Numbered from the stretch's first letter, positions 1-30,375 are shown. The stretch is 64,000 nt of DNA from Cacajao melanocephalus (GCA_963573385.1 CAUYLG010026995.1:82208-146207); one strand, 5' to 3'. Numbers and translations are program-made. The notes: generated by a model not told the origin, from the sequence alone.

Positions 1-1366
1 CATAAGGCTCCCAAGATTCCCTAGGGCCCTGGGAGAGACTGTGAGTAGTTGAATTTGGGCAAGACCTTTTAAGGAAGGGAGCATCTTAACTTTATCCTTA
101 CATCCTCTTATTACCACCCAGGCAAAGTTATGAATTCCTAGAGAATGAGACCAATTGACTTCTAAACATACGATTGCTTTCTCACTTAGATGTCAATATA
201 GCTGGATGCAGAACAGATGCCTCAAAAGAATGTAAGAACTGAATGGCTGTTCTCCCTCCAATGGGGATAACACTGAGGCTAAAATCTGTCTTGCTAGGGT
301 GGCTTCCTCCCGGCTGTTGAAAGGGGAGTAGTTCTGCTTACAAATAGGGCATGGGGCCTGATCACTGAGAGAGGGACATAAGAGGGAAAGGAATAGGGGA
401 ACCAGGGTTTTGAGCAAAGGGCCGACAAGGCTTCTCACAGAGAAAAATCCCATACCACTAGGTGGCACTGCAGGGTTTGAAATATTAGGAAAAAACTCTG
501 ACTCCAAATTCTTTCCAAGCAGAGGTTAGAAAGAGAGGTTTGGGGCTTCATAGGCTATTCCCATAATATGCCGCCCAGCAGAAAAAGACTAGTTTGTCTC
601 ATAGAGGGATTGCTTAAATTCACTGGGCAATGCTGAGCTCTTACATGAAGGAAAAAACAACCCAATGGAGAAAAGGGTATTCGCTTAGGGTGAAACATCC
701 CCCTATACAGCACCGTGAATGTCTATCATTGCGCAACAGAAAAGGCCCTTACTAAGTGAAAGTTTAGGCTGAAATCTTGAAGTCCCCCTGTCTCAAGGAA
801 ATCACAAAAACAATAATTCTTTGAGACACATTCCTCATTTCTAAGACGCTTGCCGACTTCGCTTAACAGGATTATCTCCCAGTCTGTAAAAATACCCACA
901 ACACTGCATACAAAGAAGGAATAGGAGAAATAGTAGCCGCAAAAAGCAAGGAAGTAAATGCAATAGAAAAGTCTAGAAGTCCTGGTGCTGTCACCCTGAT
1001 GGGCTGTCAGGGGCTGGAGTTAGTCCAGAGGCCTTCAGGTAACACTGAGGAGAATCCTCAAACAGAAACCTTCAGTTGCCCTAGGACCTCCTTCTAGTCT
1101 ATGTGACAGCTGGTCCTCTGTGAAAGGAAACTGGATTGCAACAGTGCCAACATTCCCAACACCTGAGGGTGAAGGGGACTGACAAAGTCCTCTCCAGCAA
1201 GCCTGTCCCCTGAGTCTTGTAAGGTTGGCAGCCACTCTAAATACTTTTAACTGGCTGATGGGGCCCAGTGTTTTGTTCAGCCTTGAGGAAAAAAATCTGA
1301 GGACAAGAAGCCTCTGAAATGAAAGTAAAGAGTTTGGAGGTCTGCTCCTACTCACCCTTCCAACGT
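1..1366 (-). mobile_element. ERV leader/internal sequence running off the window
   Basis: This follows the PBS on the minus strand, so it should be proviral leader and then gag. No convincing gag matrix frame was recognised. Open stretches (for example 1412-1035 and 507-193 on minus) are short and not clearly viral. No Alu is present. Confidence 0.5.
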
Positions 1367-1384
1367 TTCCTGGCCAATGCACCA
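1367..1384 (-). other. Retroviral primer binding site, tRNA-Gly type
   Basis: The minus strand reads TGGTGCATTGGCCAGGAA. This is complementary to the 3' end of tRNA-Gly(GCC), including CCA, at 17 of 18 positions. It sits three bases after the LTR end, the expected place, and fixes the LTR orientation. Confidence 0.75.
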
Positions 1385-1387
1385 AAA

Positions 1388-1917
1388 TGTTAGTCTCATC
1401 AATGCACCACAATGTAGCAGTCTCTTGTTGCTCCAGGTATCACCTGACGTTCTTTGTCTCATGACTAAGAAAATTAAGGAGTGCAGACCCCAAGGGTGAA
1501 GTTGGAGTGAAAGCTTATTAAGTGAAAGAAGAAAGCTCTCGGCTGCAGAGAGTGGGCCCGAAAGAGGGTTGCCATTTCACAGCTAAATACAAAGGCATAA
1601 GGCACAAATTTCTGGTAGCTCCACCCCATCCTCCTAGTGCATGCGCATGCAAGCCCTTAGTTACTCCATGTAGCTTTGTTCCCCTTACTGTGTATGTGTC
1701 AGGGGATGGAATTTTCAATTGTAGGCACATCTAGGCAAGTCTCCTGTGTAGACTTTTTTTTATCTATGTGGCTGTAGGCATGGTTTAGGCAAGCCCCCCT
1801 GTGCAAGTTCCCTTACCTGCAGTTTGATTTTTCAGGCTGTTCTTTTGTTTGAAAGAATTTTACTGAGGGCCCACCCTAACTGCCTGCCTGACCAGTTTCT
1901 TCCTTCCTCCTCTCTCA
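1388..1917 (-). mobile_element. ERV LTR (about 530 bp), minus strand
   Basis: On the minus strand it starts TGAGAGAGG and ends CTAACA, the TG...CA ends of an LTR. Three bases after its end comes an 18-nt primer-binding-site match, and env-like sequence lies before its start. I place it in the ERV1 (gammaretrovirus-like) class from the PBS and layout, without naming the family. Confidence 0.75.
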
Positions 1918-2300
1918 ATAGCACCTGAATATCAGAGCCAGGGAAAGGCAAGAAATATGACAACAGTCATGAATATCGCAAGGAGCGTTTGAAAACCACT
2001 TTTTATCCAGTTTTCTCACTGGCCTAGATCCAACCAGAATAAGTCCCAGGAATCTAAATGGCCAACTTTAGATAAAGAGCCTTTTTTCTTAATTGACTAT
2101 TCCACTTCTCCTAACAAATTTATAATGACATGTACTCACTGTTATGCAGATTTTGCCTTGACAGGCCCATAAATAATTGAGGGCCCTTTTATTATCTAAA
2201 ACTATTTTAACCAATACATTTTACACAGGTCTCTTGGGCCTCTAAAGCTTGAGCTGTTTTATTTATTATTTGGGTCATATTCAGGAATAAAAACGTTTAG
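1918..2300 (-). pseudogene. Endogenous retrovirus env transmembrane-subunit remnant
   Basis: On the minus strand, sequence entering the LTR shows, through several stops, features of a retroviral Env C-terminal half. There is a heptad-type stretch with ALEAQET at about 2255-2235, and a hydrophobic membrane-spanning-like segment at about 2005-1930 just before the LTR. The frame is broken by multiple stop codons, so no protein can be made. The position directly before an LTR is where env ends in a provirus. Confidence 0.6.
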
Positions 2301-2768
2301 AAACATGCTTTAGTTTAGAAATACCTAGTGAGGGTTAGAAATTCTTACTCAAATCAGTAAAATCTGGTGGTAAGTTATTGACCAGATAAAATATGAGGAA
2401 TTCCCCTCTCGGAGCCATAGTTTCTAAATGTGTGAGAAAAACAAACTGCCTATACGTAGTTCGGGGCCTGGTCTGAACATTAAGGTCTGGTTCATTCACA
2501 GAGATATAATACTTGTTTAGTATGGAGAAACGGAGGGAGGCTTTACAACACATCACCCCAGAGTCACAGACCACCACACAGAGGTCAGATGACTGAGTTC
2601 TTCCCCAGCACATCATTAGAAAAAGCCACACACCACAAACAGCCAGCAACACCAATAATACCTCTACATCCATCCTGAGAACCCCAACACCACCCAATGG
2701 CCATAATCCCTCAACTCCTGGAGCCAACCCCAAGACACAGAGCTGAACTTTGTTTTGGAGCCCCTTAC

Positions 2769-18440
<15,672 letters not shown>

Positions 18441-18830
18441 CGCCTCGGTAGCCGCTCTGGAATTTTTTTCGCCGAGTGGGAGCAGGCGGCCCGGAAGAAA
18501 CCAAGAGCAGTGGGAGCCCTCTGTTGCGCAAAAAGTGGACGGAATTTCTAGCCGGCGCTTTTGCACATCCCACTTCTTCGGATCCTTTCGGCAACTGTTA
18601 GGTCGCCAGAATCTCGCGGGTGCGCACTGCAGGAATCCAGGCGCATGACCAGCCCCGCCTACGCCGCACTTTGGCCCAGGGGCGGGCACCGCCCGGGGAA
18701 GCCATCCTCGCCCTCGCCGGCTGCGCGAGGCTGCGCGGTTACAGCCTCGGGGCCTCTCGCGAGCCGCTCTGTGGTCCAGACTCGGGGCATCCTCCGGGTT
18801 CGCTTAGTAAATTGAGGCCGGGATCCAAGT

Positions 18831-19985
18831 GGCCCGGGGCGCTACCCTAAGGAGGATGGTGACTGCAGTCATTGAATGCGAGAGCAGGTACACGTGTCCA
18901 GAACGACATCTTACCGTGGGCACGACAAACGTAAACTTTAAAAACCAAAAACAACAACAAAAACTTCACATTACTTAAGTCGAAAAGCCAAATTAAATCT
19001 CCAGGACAATTCAGTTAAACGCCTGAAGGTGGCCCTTAGATTTCACATTTCTACTAACCAAGAAGTGGTTTGCGACTTCCTGAAGCAAACCCAAATATTC
19101 TCATTCGGTGATTAAGTTTTACCACTTCTAGACGAGTTTTTAAATCAATTTAACTGCAAAGTTCAGAACTCAAGTGGCACTGTAAATGTGTGTGCATTTA
19201 TAACGCACAACCTGCATTCTTTCTCCAGCAATCTGCATTCCATTTGTCTCATTGACCCTACTTCATTTTTCCTTCGCATCACTAAAACGGATGTAATGTA
19301 CAGAAAAGCGCAGACCTGAACTCCAATGCCAACGATGCCATCTGCTGATTATAGGACAGTAGGCAAGTGACCTCATATCCACAGCCTGTTTACACTTCTC
19401 TAAAACTTACAGTAAAAACTTCCTTTGCAGGGTTAGAGATGCAGTCACTGACTAAGCAAATAGTTACATTCTCACTTATCTGCAGAACAAATTGGATGGA
19501 TAAAGAGCTCAGAAGTGAGAGATTCGCAGAGTGCCCACAAGTGGCAGCAACTAGCTGAGAGGTCTTCAGAAGATCGCAGCTTTCCCGACAGCCGTTGTAA
19601 CAGGTAGAGATGTGCAAGGTTAAGTTCGACTATAGAATTTTTAAAACCTAAATTACACCTCTTCTCAACCGCTGCCTACTCCATGGAGCCTTACCTGAGG
19701 AGACGTCCTTGTCTGGTATTAGTGACATCATTAAATAGCATTCTCAATGGAGGTATATGATGGCTCCTTATACATGCCCAGAATAGTGATTCACAAAGTT
19801 GTGACATACACACATCACCCTATAGAAATTATCAGATTACTCTTTTGATAATTTTTACTGTTTTGATCACTTTTGGTACCCTTTTTACTCTAAAGGATAA
19901 AACTGGCAGATTTCTCTGTATTTCATTAGAAGGAAAAGTCATTACCTTGTATATATGTGTTTTTGTTTTTACCAATATCACATCT
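18831..19985. other. Upstream of NCR3LG1, unique sequence
   Basis: AT-rich, with no repeat or coding exon recognised. Confidence 0.45.
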
Positions 19986-19992
19986 ATTTTAA

Positions 19993-19994
<2 letters not shown>

Positions 19995-20029
<35 letters not shown>
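19995..20029. repeat. (TTA)n in Alu tail
   Basis: About eleven units, the tail of the next minus-strand Alu. Confidence 0.92.
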
Positions 20030-20605
<576 letters not shown>

Positions 20606-20984
20606 TGAATATATCTTTTAATACTCTTGCTAACTTTTCATTCAACTCTAAAGCACACAGCAGATGCCTCACGATGCCTACCAAACAACATGAGCATATA
20701 TTCTCAGGGATTATTTATGGAAATCCCTGACTTTCTATGTTCTTTATTGCTGCATAGCATTGAGACATGGTATTCAAATGCTCGTTAACACTGAGGTCAT
20801 TTATATGACACATTGCATCCAACTTGCTGTTGGAATATCACATACAATTTTAGAACCATATTGTAACACATTGAAAATATCCAACAAGTAATCAGAATGG
20901 TGAATAAGGGACATTCACCCAAAGACATGTATCCAGGGACAGTATGGCAGAGACTGCTTCTTGTCAACTAATATTTATTTTCCC

Positions 20985-21425
20985 CTGTTCCTTGAAAAGA
21001 AGCCTCCAATTTTATCCTGGGCACAGGGATCTCCAAAATAAAAGACTGCATTTCCTGACCTCTCTGGAGCTAGATGTGGCCATATGACCAAGTTCTGGCC
21101 AAAGAACTTGGAAGTGTTCTGTGTGACTTCTGGGGAATGTCCTTAAAAGGAAGGACATGATCTTCTTTACCCCTTCCTGCTTCTGGCAGCATCTGGAGTG
21201 CAGATATAATGCTTAGTTGAGCAGACATCTTGCACCACAGTGTGGAAACCGTGCAGCAGGACATGGGGACAGCGAAAGAGAATGGTTCTGGGTCCCTGAT
21301 GACTCGTGAAACCTCTACCAGCTTTAGAATGACACCTCTGGACCTATGGAACATAAGAAACAAAGCCAGTAAGCTACCCTTATTTAAAATGTTCTCATTT
21401 TCAGCAGAACCTAATCCTAATCACT
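20985..21425 (+). repeat. Old LTR-like interspersed repeat
   Basis: GAGCTAGATGTGGCCATATGACC, then GGTTCTGGGTCCCTGATGA, then CCTAATCCTAATCACTAC. Related to the copies at 31.9 and 34.1 kb. Confidence 0.5.
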
Positions 21426-21478
21426 ACAAATGAGAAAAGGAGCTGAGCCCGTTTTGCTTGGAGTAGCCTGGGGGTTTA

Positions 21479-21936
<458 letters not shown>

Positions 21937-22199
21937 TTATTATATTAAAAAAAAAACTTTGTTCATAAGAGATGCTCACTCACACATTTAGGGTAAGGGA
22001 TCACAATGTTTGCAGCTTAATTCTGAAATGCTTCAGTCAAACAAATAATTGTACAGAAAGAGTGAATGCAAGATGTACCAGAATTTGTGAAAGGAAAATA
22101 TTTTGGGCCCGCAAAATCACTAAGGAAAACTCAAGCTGGCAAGTGCTTAGGGCAAATCTGCCTACAATTCTATTCAGTCACTCCTGCTCACTGAGATAG

Positions 22200-22556
22200 A
22201 TGCATATCTGATTTGCCCCCTTTGGAAAGGTAGAAACTCAAAATCAGAAACTCAAAAGAAGATGGTTAACCCTTTTGTGTATCACCTGTCTGTGACCTGG
22301 AAGCTCCCACCAAGCTTAGAGCCTTCCTGCCTTTGCTTCAAGTTGTCCCGCCTTTCCAGGCCAAACCAATGTACTTCTTACGTGTATTGATTGAGGTCTC
22401 ATGTCTCCCTAAATGTGTAAAACCAAGCTGTGCCCCAACCACTCGGGCACATGTTATCAGGACCTCCTGAGGCGGTGTCACGGACGCCTCATCAACCTTG
22501 ACAAAATAAACTTTCTAAATTAACTGAGACCAGTCTCAAATTTTGGGGGTTCACAA
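22200..22556 (+). mobile_element. Solo LTR, ERV1-like
   Basis: A typical LTR promoter/poly(A) plan: TGTAAAACCAAGCTGTGCC, then GGACCTCCTGAGGC, then AATAAACTTTC, ending GGGGTTCACA. No internal proviral sequence was seen next to it. The left end is uncertain. Confidence 0.55.
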
Positions 22557-22729
22557 ATTCATTGTTACTATTGTTGCAATGATTTGATTTTTTTTTTTCA
22601 AACAAACACATACAAAACTAAATGCAATGTTTGATCCCAGATTGGATCTTAGCCCAGAAAAAAATCATAGTAGGATAACAGGCAAAATTTGCAGGCTTAT
22701 AGAATTGTATCAATGTTGATTTCCTGTAA

Positions 22730-22860
22730 TACTTTTACTGTAGTTATATAACATGTTAATATTTGAGGAAGCTAGGTGAAGGGCATATGGGAATTCTTTA
22801 TACTATTTTTGCAAGTCTTTTGTAAGTCTGAAATTATTTAAAGTTGGGCAGCTAAAAATC
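22730..22860 (+). mobile_element. L1M 3' end fragment
   Basis: AGGTGAAGGGCATATGGGAATTC, then TTTGTAAGTCTGAAATTATTT. Confidence 0.6.
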
Positions 22861-23114
22861 CTAACACCCAGTCCAGGACTTTCCACCATAGCATCATCAT
22901 GGACTCTGTCAGTGTGCTATCTTATTAAATGGTTCTTGAACTTAAATGGAAATATTTCTTATTTATTATACAACACTGAAGGGTAGGGAGTGTGGCTGTA
23001 AATGCTGTCAATGGCATCTAAGTGCTTATTAGACTCTTCATAAAATCAGCCAGGTTTCCTCTTCTTTATAGATTCTCTAATGTTGAAAAAGATTGAGGTG
23101 CTTTTCCACATGAT

Positions 23115-23245
23115 TTACCAGTTCCCAAACTTGTCTGCATGTTAGAATCACCTGGAGATGGGACCCAGGTACCAGTATTTTTTGTATGTCTTAGGTGATT
23201 CCAATAGGAATCACCTAGACAAGCCTGGAAACCACTGTGATTTCC
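23115..23245 (+). mobile_element. MER5-type hAT DNA transposon fragment
   Basis: GCATGTTAGAATCACCTGGAG at one side and GGAAACCACTG at the other are the ends of this short element; the middle is shortened. Confidence 0.6.
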
Positions 23246-23730
23246 ACTTCAGGAGGTGGATAACCACTTACTAGCCATGCTGCAGAAGTGGTTCCTTCAT
23301 TGGAAGACAATATCTAAGGCCCTTACTCAGGCTTTATGACTCCCTGTTGTTAGTGTTGTATAAATAATTCATTCTTTTAACATTGTCAAATCTCTTTTTC
23401 CCCAGAAAATTACAACAAATATTACATATTTTTCTAATTTTACCTTTAATGTAATTAGAAATAAACTTACACAAACAATGACTAGAATAATATTTTCCAA
23501 AAAATATTGTGCTGGAAGAATTTTTACAACATATATTCATAAAATGAATTCAAATGTAACAAAATTATATAAAGTCTCTGTTTTTCTAATTCTCTATCAC
23601 ATTAAAATCCAATTATTTATTTATAGTTTAAAAATAGGCCAAATATCTAAATAAGGCAAGAAAAATTAAATCTAAGAACTTTTCCCAAAATTTAAAATTA
23701 ACATCTTCAGCCACATATTTCTAAAAGATT

Positions 23731-24031
23731 ACTTTTTTTTTTTGAGATGGAATTTCGCTCTTGTTGCCCAGGCTGGAGTGCAATGGCTCAATCTCGGCTC
23801 ACCACAACCTCCGCCTCCTGGATTCAAGCAATTCTCCTGCCTCAGCCTCCTGAGTAGCTGGCATTACAGGCATGTGCCACCACGCCCAGCTAGTTTTGTA
23901 TTTTGAGTAGTAGAGATGAGATTTCTCCATAATGGTCAGGCTGGTCTGGAACTCCCGACCTCAGGTGATCCACCCACCTCAGCCTCTCAAAGTGCCGGGA
24001 TTACAGGTGTTTGAGCCGCCGCGCCCAGCCA
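23731..24031 (-). mobile_element. Alu, full length
   Basis: GAGATGGAATTTCGCTC to GCCGCCGCGCCCAGCC. Confidence 0.92.
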
Positions 24032-24728
24032 AAAGGTTACATTTTTACTTCAGCACTCAAATTGAAAATTTGTCAGTATTCTCCCCATAATTAATAATAA
24101 CAAATAAAAGGTCTTTAAAATTTTGACTTTAAAATAGGATATGTAAACCATCATTCTTAAATGGTTTTAAGACATAATTAATATTGGTAAAATGTGGATT
24201 ATGCAGCACTGGTTTTCTTCATTAAAAGAAAAAGCAATAATGGATAGGGTTTTTTTTGTTGTTGTTGTTTTCATGTTTTAGTTCCAGAAGACAGTTTTTC
24301 CAGAAAATACTGAATGGCCTTCCATCCAGAACTATTTTAGTCACAAGCTTACATACATTTTCCATCCAAAAATAAGGTGTTTCAATTAAAAGCTATACAA
24401 ATTGGTACACAGACAGCATTTACTACACAGATACTATTTCTAAAGTTGCAAGGTTTCTAATTTTCATGTGTGCTAATAGCTACCAGACTAACAGCTTCAG
24501 GAAAGATTAACTCCCCTTTAACTGCCACTGAAATGGGGCCCCGTCCACCTTCCAGTGCTGGAACTGGACAGAGGGGCTTAGACAGAACTATCAGGAAGTC
24601 ACCAGGGCCATCACAGAAGACTGAAACAGTCACTCTAGGCATTAACTGACTTCAAATTGTTGTCCTTACAAAAATACTTAGCCCTTGTTTTGTCATTTAT
24701 ATAAATCTTTTAGAAAATAACCCTGTTT
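24032..24728. other. Unassigned sequence
   Basis: No repeat recognised. A 61-codon minus-strand open frame lies at 24642-24457; without homology or splice context I do not call it a gene. Confidence 0.4.
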
Positions 24729-24731
24729 TGG

Positions 24732-24845
24732 GAATCGCTTGAACCCGGGATGCGGAGGTTGCAGTGAGCCCAGATCATTGCACTCCAGCCTGGCAACAGA
24801 GCAAGACTCCATCTCAAAAAAAAAAAAAAAAAAAAAAAAAAGGAA
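24732..24845 (+). mobile_element. Alu 3' fragment
   Basis: Right-arm end only, with an A24-type tail. Confidence 0.88.
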
Positions 24846-25504
24846 AGAAAAAGAAAATAACCTCGTTTTAATATAGTAACCTAGGCTTAATTAGTAATAC
24901 AAAAGGTTCCCCTAGAGAAAGATGAATAGCTTGGGATTGTGAGGGAAGGGAAGAATTTGTTTTTAAAGCCTGATAATAGCATCCCATAAAGCTGGTGGCT
25001 ATGAAACTTTAAGACTGAAAATGGTGCTAGGACAGCCTACATCCCTCAAAGCTTTCTCCAGTGACTAAGGAGGTGCATCAAAAATAAAATAGTGGGAAGT
25101 CAAAAGTGGGAAAATGGGAGAGTGCATATAGAGAGGAAAGAACTTGATTAAAACTCAGGTCATCCAGTCAAAATCAGTGAAGAAGTAATAAACTGTGCTA
25201 CTTTTCTCCTAACCAGAGATTACTGAATTTAAGCCCTAGTCTTTCCTTATCAAAGATGTTTCTTCCTGTATTGCCTGTAAGATGAATAATGCCTGCTGAA
25301 ATCTATAAAGTACTATAGATGGGCTTCCGCTTATGTTTAAAATTGTTATTTAAGGAGGATACAAAAACATCAAAGAACTGAACAGGGACATTCATCAGAG
25401 CATCTGACTGCTATGTATTTGCCCCAGATGCTGGTTCACTGTATGAGAAGTAAGGAGCCAGGAACCCACAAACCCACCCTATGAGTTAGAAATTCCCCTG
25501 CAGA
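24846..25504. other. Unassigned sequence
   Basis: Nothing recognised. Confidence 0.4.
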
Positions 25505-25505
25505 T

Positions 25506-25796
25506 GGCTGGGTGCAGTGGCTCATGCCTGTAATCCCAGTACTTTGGGAAGCCAAGGCTGGTGGATCAGCTGAGGTCAGGAGTTCTAGAGCCACTGTGCC
25601 AACATGGTGAAACTCTGTCTCTACTAAAAATACAAAAATTAGCCAGGCATGCTCTGGTGGGCACCTGTAATTCCAGCTACTCCAGGAGGCTGAGCCAAGA
25701 CAGTCACTTGAACCCAGGAGGTGAAGGTTGCAGTGAATTGAGATCAAGCCATTGCACTCCAGCATGGGTGACAAAAGCAAAACTCGGTCTCAAAAA

Positions 25797-25839
<43 letters not shown>

Positions 25840-25842
25840 ATT
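25506..25842 (+). mobile_element. Alu with (AAAT)n tail
   Basis: Full dimer; the tail AAATAAATAAAT occupies 25793-25840. Confidence 0.92.
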
Positions 25843-26986
<1,144 letters not shown>

Positions 26987-27015
26987 CAAATCATTGCTCA
27001 TTTAAAAATTCCATG

Positions 27016-27582
<567 letters not shown>

Positions 27583-28297
27583 AATTACATGGAATAACCA
27601 AAATTATAGGAATTATAAAATAAATGTTTTAACACTTTAATTCTGAGGTATCTATTCATAAATCTGGAAAGGCTTGGGAAATATATTACTAATTATAAAA
27701 TAATAAGACGTAAGCAAATTTTCCCAGCAAAACTTAAACTATTAACTGCAATTGATTATAAACAATTAGTGAAACAAAACTTGTTGACACAGGCATGCAG
27801 AGCTTTGATGGTAACCAGAAGGGTGGAACACAGAGAGAAAGGTGCACCGTCAAGGACCCGCTGACAATCAAACTGCTGCAGGGGCATTCAGGATCATCAA
27901 GAGCATGGCTGACATCAATGAAAATATAAACTAAAAGCTCTGCTGTGAAATATACATCTATAAACATGAAATGTAACTGTCTTTCTACATAATTCTATAG
28001 GCAGTATTTGAAAAAAATCTAAATTTCTAAAACTAAATCAAAAGTTTGATTGGTTTTATTTTGCTTTGCTTGTCTCAATAAACAGGTTGGCAGTGCTAGA
28101 AAAAATGCATGCAAATTTTTCGATTTGGTTTCTTCACCACTTGCTGATGCTGCTTGTTCTGGCTCAATTCTTAGACTTTTAAAGAAGTGGTTACTAATTC
28201 ATACCTAACAACTCATTTTTTAAATGAATTAAAAAGTGGGTAGAGAAAGATTAGAATTCTACTAATGATATTACGTCTTTTTAAAAATCAAGGAAAA
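27583..28297. other. Unique sequence below the candidate NUCB2 exon
   Basis: Not Alu or L1. It could be 3' UTR of an extended NUCB2 transcript on minus; there is no direct proof. Confidence 0.35.
28055..28060 (-). terminator. Possible poly(A) signal below the alternative exon
   Basis: A minus-strand AATAAA lies in non-repetitive sequence about 710 bp downstream of the candidate exon's stop, with one Alu between. It is only a motif match. Confidence 0.25.
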
Positions 28298-28580
28298 GAC
28301 CGGACATAGTGGCTCACACCTGTAATCCCAGTAATTTGGGAGGCTGAGGCAGACGGATCACCTGAGGTCAAGAGTTCGAGACCAGACTGACCAACAAGGT
28401 GAAATCCCATCTCTACAAAAAATTAGCCGGGCATGGTGGCAGGCACCTGTAAACCCAGCTACCTGGGAGGCTGAGGCAGGAGAATCGCTTGAAACAGGGA
28501 GGTGGAGATTGCAGTGAGACACTGCACTCCAGCCTGGGCGACAGGAGCAAAACTCTGTCTCAAAAAAAAAAAAAAAAAAT
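28298..28580 (+). mobile_element. Alu
   Basis: The right arm is slightly deleted (GCAGTGAGACACTGCACTCC). Confidence 0.92.
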
Positions 28581-28770
28581 CAAGGAAAAGGTCTGATTTC
28601 CTTCAAATCTCACACTTCGAAAGCAGATAAGCAGATTGTCATTACAGTCTTCCATTTGTTACTCATAAGGAATGAAAAACTAAATATTGTATTTTACTTA
28701 ACACACTTTAGTCTCCCAATTCCATCAGAAACAAATGAATTTTAAAAGTATTAAGTTGAGGCACCAGTGG

Positions 28771-28889
28771 TTAAGGGTTAAGGACTTCTCTAGCAGGTTC
28801 TTCAGGGGATAAAAATCCTGTATGACAACAATGAAGCTCATCATCTAACTCTGCCTCTTTTTCAATTTCTTCTTGATTATACTGCATGG
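28771..28889 (-). CDS. Candidate alternative 3' exon of NUCB2
   Basis: The acceptor-like tract TTTTCATCTCTGTTTTATAG is followed by CC and then ATG CAG TAT, open for 38 codons to TAA at 28773-28771. The residues are strongly charged (MQYNQEEIEKEAELDDEL) and then SPEEPAREVLNP. Spliced from the NUCB2 donor at 35893, which leaves one base, the two leading bases complete a Pro codon and the frame stays open, replacing His-Ile with about 39 residues. The stretch is not Alu or L1. I do not recognise the peptide. My recollection that human NUCB2 annotation includes transcripts running far past the canonical end agrees with this but is not proof. Confidence 0.45.
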
Positions 28890-28995
28890 CTATAAAACAG
28901 AGATGAAAACTTATGCACTAACCAGAATTGGGGTTGTCAAAACTTTATTCTAAGTTAACAGATTTTCTAACCCCTCTCTTAAAAACCACTGTAAC

Positions 28996-29294
28996 AGCCA
29001 GGCACAGTGGCTCATGTCTGTAATCTCAGCAACTTAGGGGGCTAAGGCAGGAGGATTGCTTGAGATCAGGAGTTTGAAACCAGCCTGGGCAACATAGCAA
29101 GACCACCTCTCTCCAACAAATTTTAAAATTAGCTGGGCATGGAAGCACACACCTGGAGTCCCAGCTACTCAGGAAGCTGAGACAAGAAGATTGCTTAAGC
29201 CCAGAAGTTCAAGGCTACAGTGAGTTACGATGGCACCACTGTACTCCAGCCTGGATGACAGAGAGAGACCCCATCTCTAAAAGAAAAAAAAAAG
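28996..29294 (+). mobile_element. Alu, full length
   Basis: Diverged older copy (GGCTAAGGCAGGAGGATTGC). Confidence 0.9.
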
Positions 29295-29500
29295 CCATCA
29301 AAAATTTTTTCTTTATATTTTTCCTCATGAGAAAGATTTGCATTTACTCTTATACAAATATAAGACATAAAACATAAACATAAGACATAAACGTATTTGT
29401 AGTACAAATATGTTCAGTGCACATAAAATAATGCTGTTGTAAACAAATCTGGGCATAAAAAACATATATCTATGTCTCAGAGTATTTTTTTTACCACTAC

Positions 29501-29797
29501 TTTTTTTTGTGTGTGAGATGGAGCGTTGCTCTTGTTGCCCAGGCTGGAGTGCAATGGTGCAATCTTGGCTGACTGCAACTCCGTCTCCCAGGTTCAAGCA
29601 ATTCTCCTGCCTCAACCTCCCGAGTAGCTGAAATTACAGGGATGTGTCACCATGCCTGGATAATTTTGCATTTTTAGTAGAGATGGGGTTTCTCCATGTT
29701 GGTTAGGCTGGTCTCAAACTCCCAAGCTCAGGTGATCCGTCCACCTTGCCCTCCCAAAATGCTGGGATTATAGGCATGAGCCACCATGCTTGGCCCT
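29501..29797 (-). mobile_element. Alu, full length
   Basis: TTTTTGTGTGTGAGATGGAGC start. Confidence 0.92.
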
Positions 29798-29879
29798 TCC
29801 CACTACTTCTAAATTGTAGTTCTCTTTAGTGATAATTAAATATTCTAGAGAATGATAATCTTTCAAAATCTAATTTCAA

Positions 29880-30030
29880 TTGTATTTACAGTTTGAGCAT
29901 TTCAAATCCAAAATTCTGAAACCCGAAATGCTCCAAAATCTAAAACTTTTTGAGTGCCTACATAATGCTCAAAGAAAATGCTCATTTCAGATGTCTAATT
30001 TTTGGATTTGGGATGCTCAACCAATAAAAG
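29880..30030. repeat. Ancient repeat split by an Alu
   Basis: TCAAATCCAAAATTCTGAAACC and, beyond the Alu at 30410-30470, AAATCCAAAACACTTCAGGTCCCAAGCATT. This looks like one element interrupted at 30039; the family is not named. Confidence 0.5.
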
Positions 30031-30039
30031 TATAATGCA

Positions 30040-30323
30040 GGCTGGGAGCAGTAGCTCATGCTTCTAATCCCAGCACTTTGGGAGGCCAAGGCAGGCTGAT
30101 TGCTTGAGGTTAGGGGTTTGAGACCAGCCTGGCCAACATGGTGAAATCCTGTCTCTACTAAAAATACAAAAATTAGCCAGGCATGGTGGCCAGCACCTGT
30201 AATTCCAGCTACTTGGGAGGTGAGGCAGAAGAATCGCTTAAGCCTGGGAGGTGGAGGTTGCAGTGAGCCGAGATCATGCCACTGCACTCCAGCCTGGGCA
30301 AAAGAGTGAGACTCCATCTCAAA

Positions 30324-30358
<35 letters not shown>

Positions 30359-30375
30359 ATGCATGAATGAATGAA
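30040..30375 (+). mobile_element. Alu with (AAAT)n/(GAAT)n tail
   Basis: Tail of (AAAT)n then (GAAT)n. Confidence 0.92.

Noticed and set aside
193..507. 104-codon minus-strand frame in the ERV leader as gag
   Set aside because: No recognisable gag features; position alone is not enough.
24457..24642. 61-codon minus-strand frame
   Set aside because: No splice sites, homology or start context that would support a gene.
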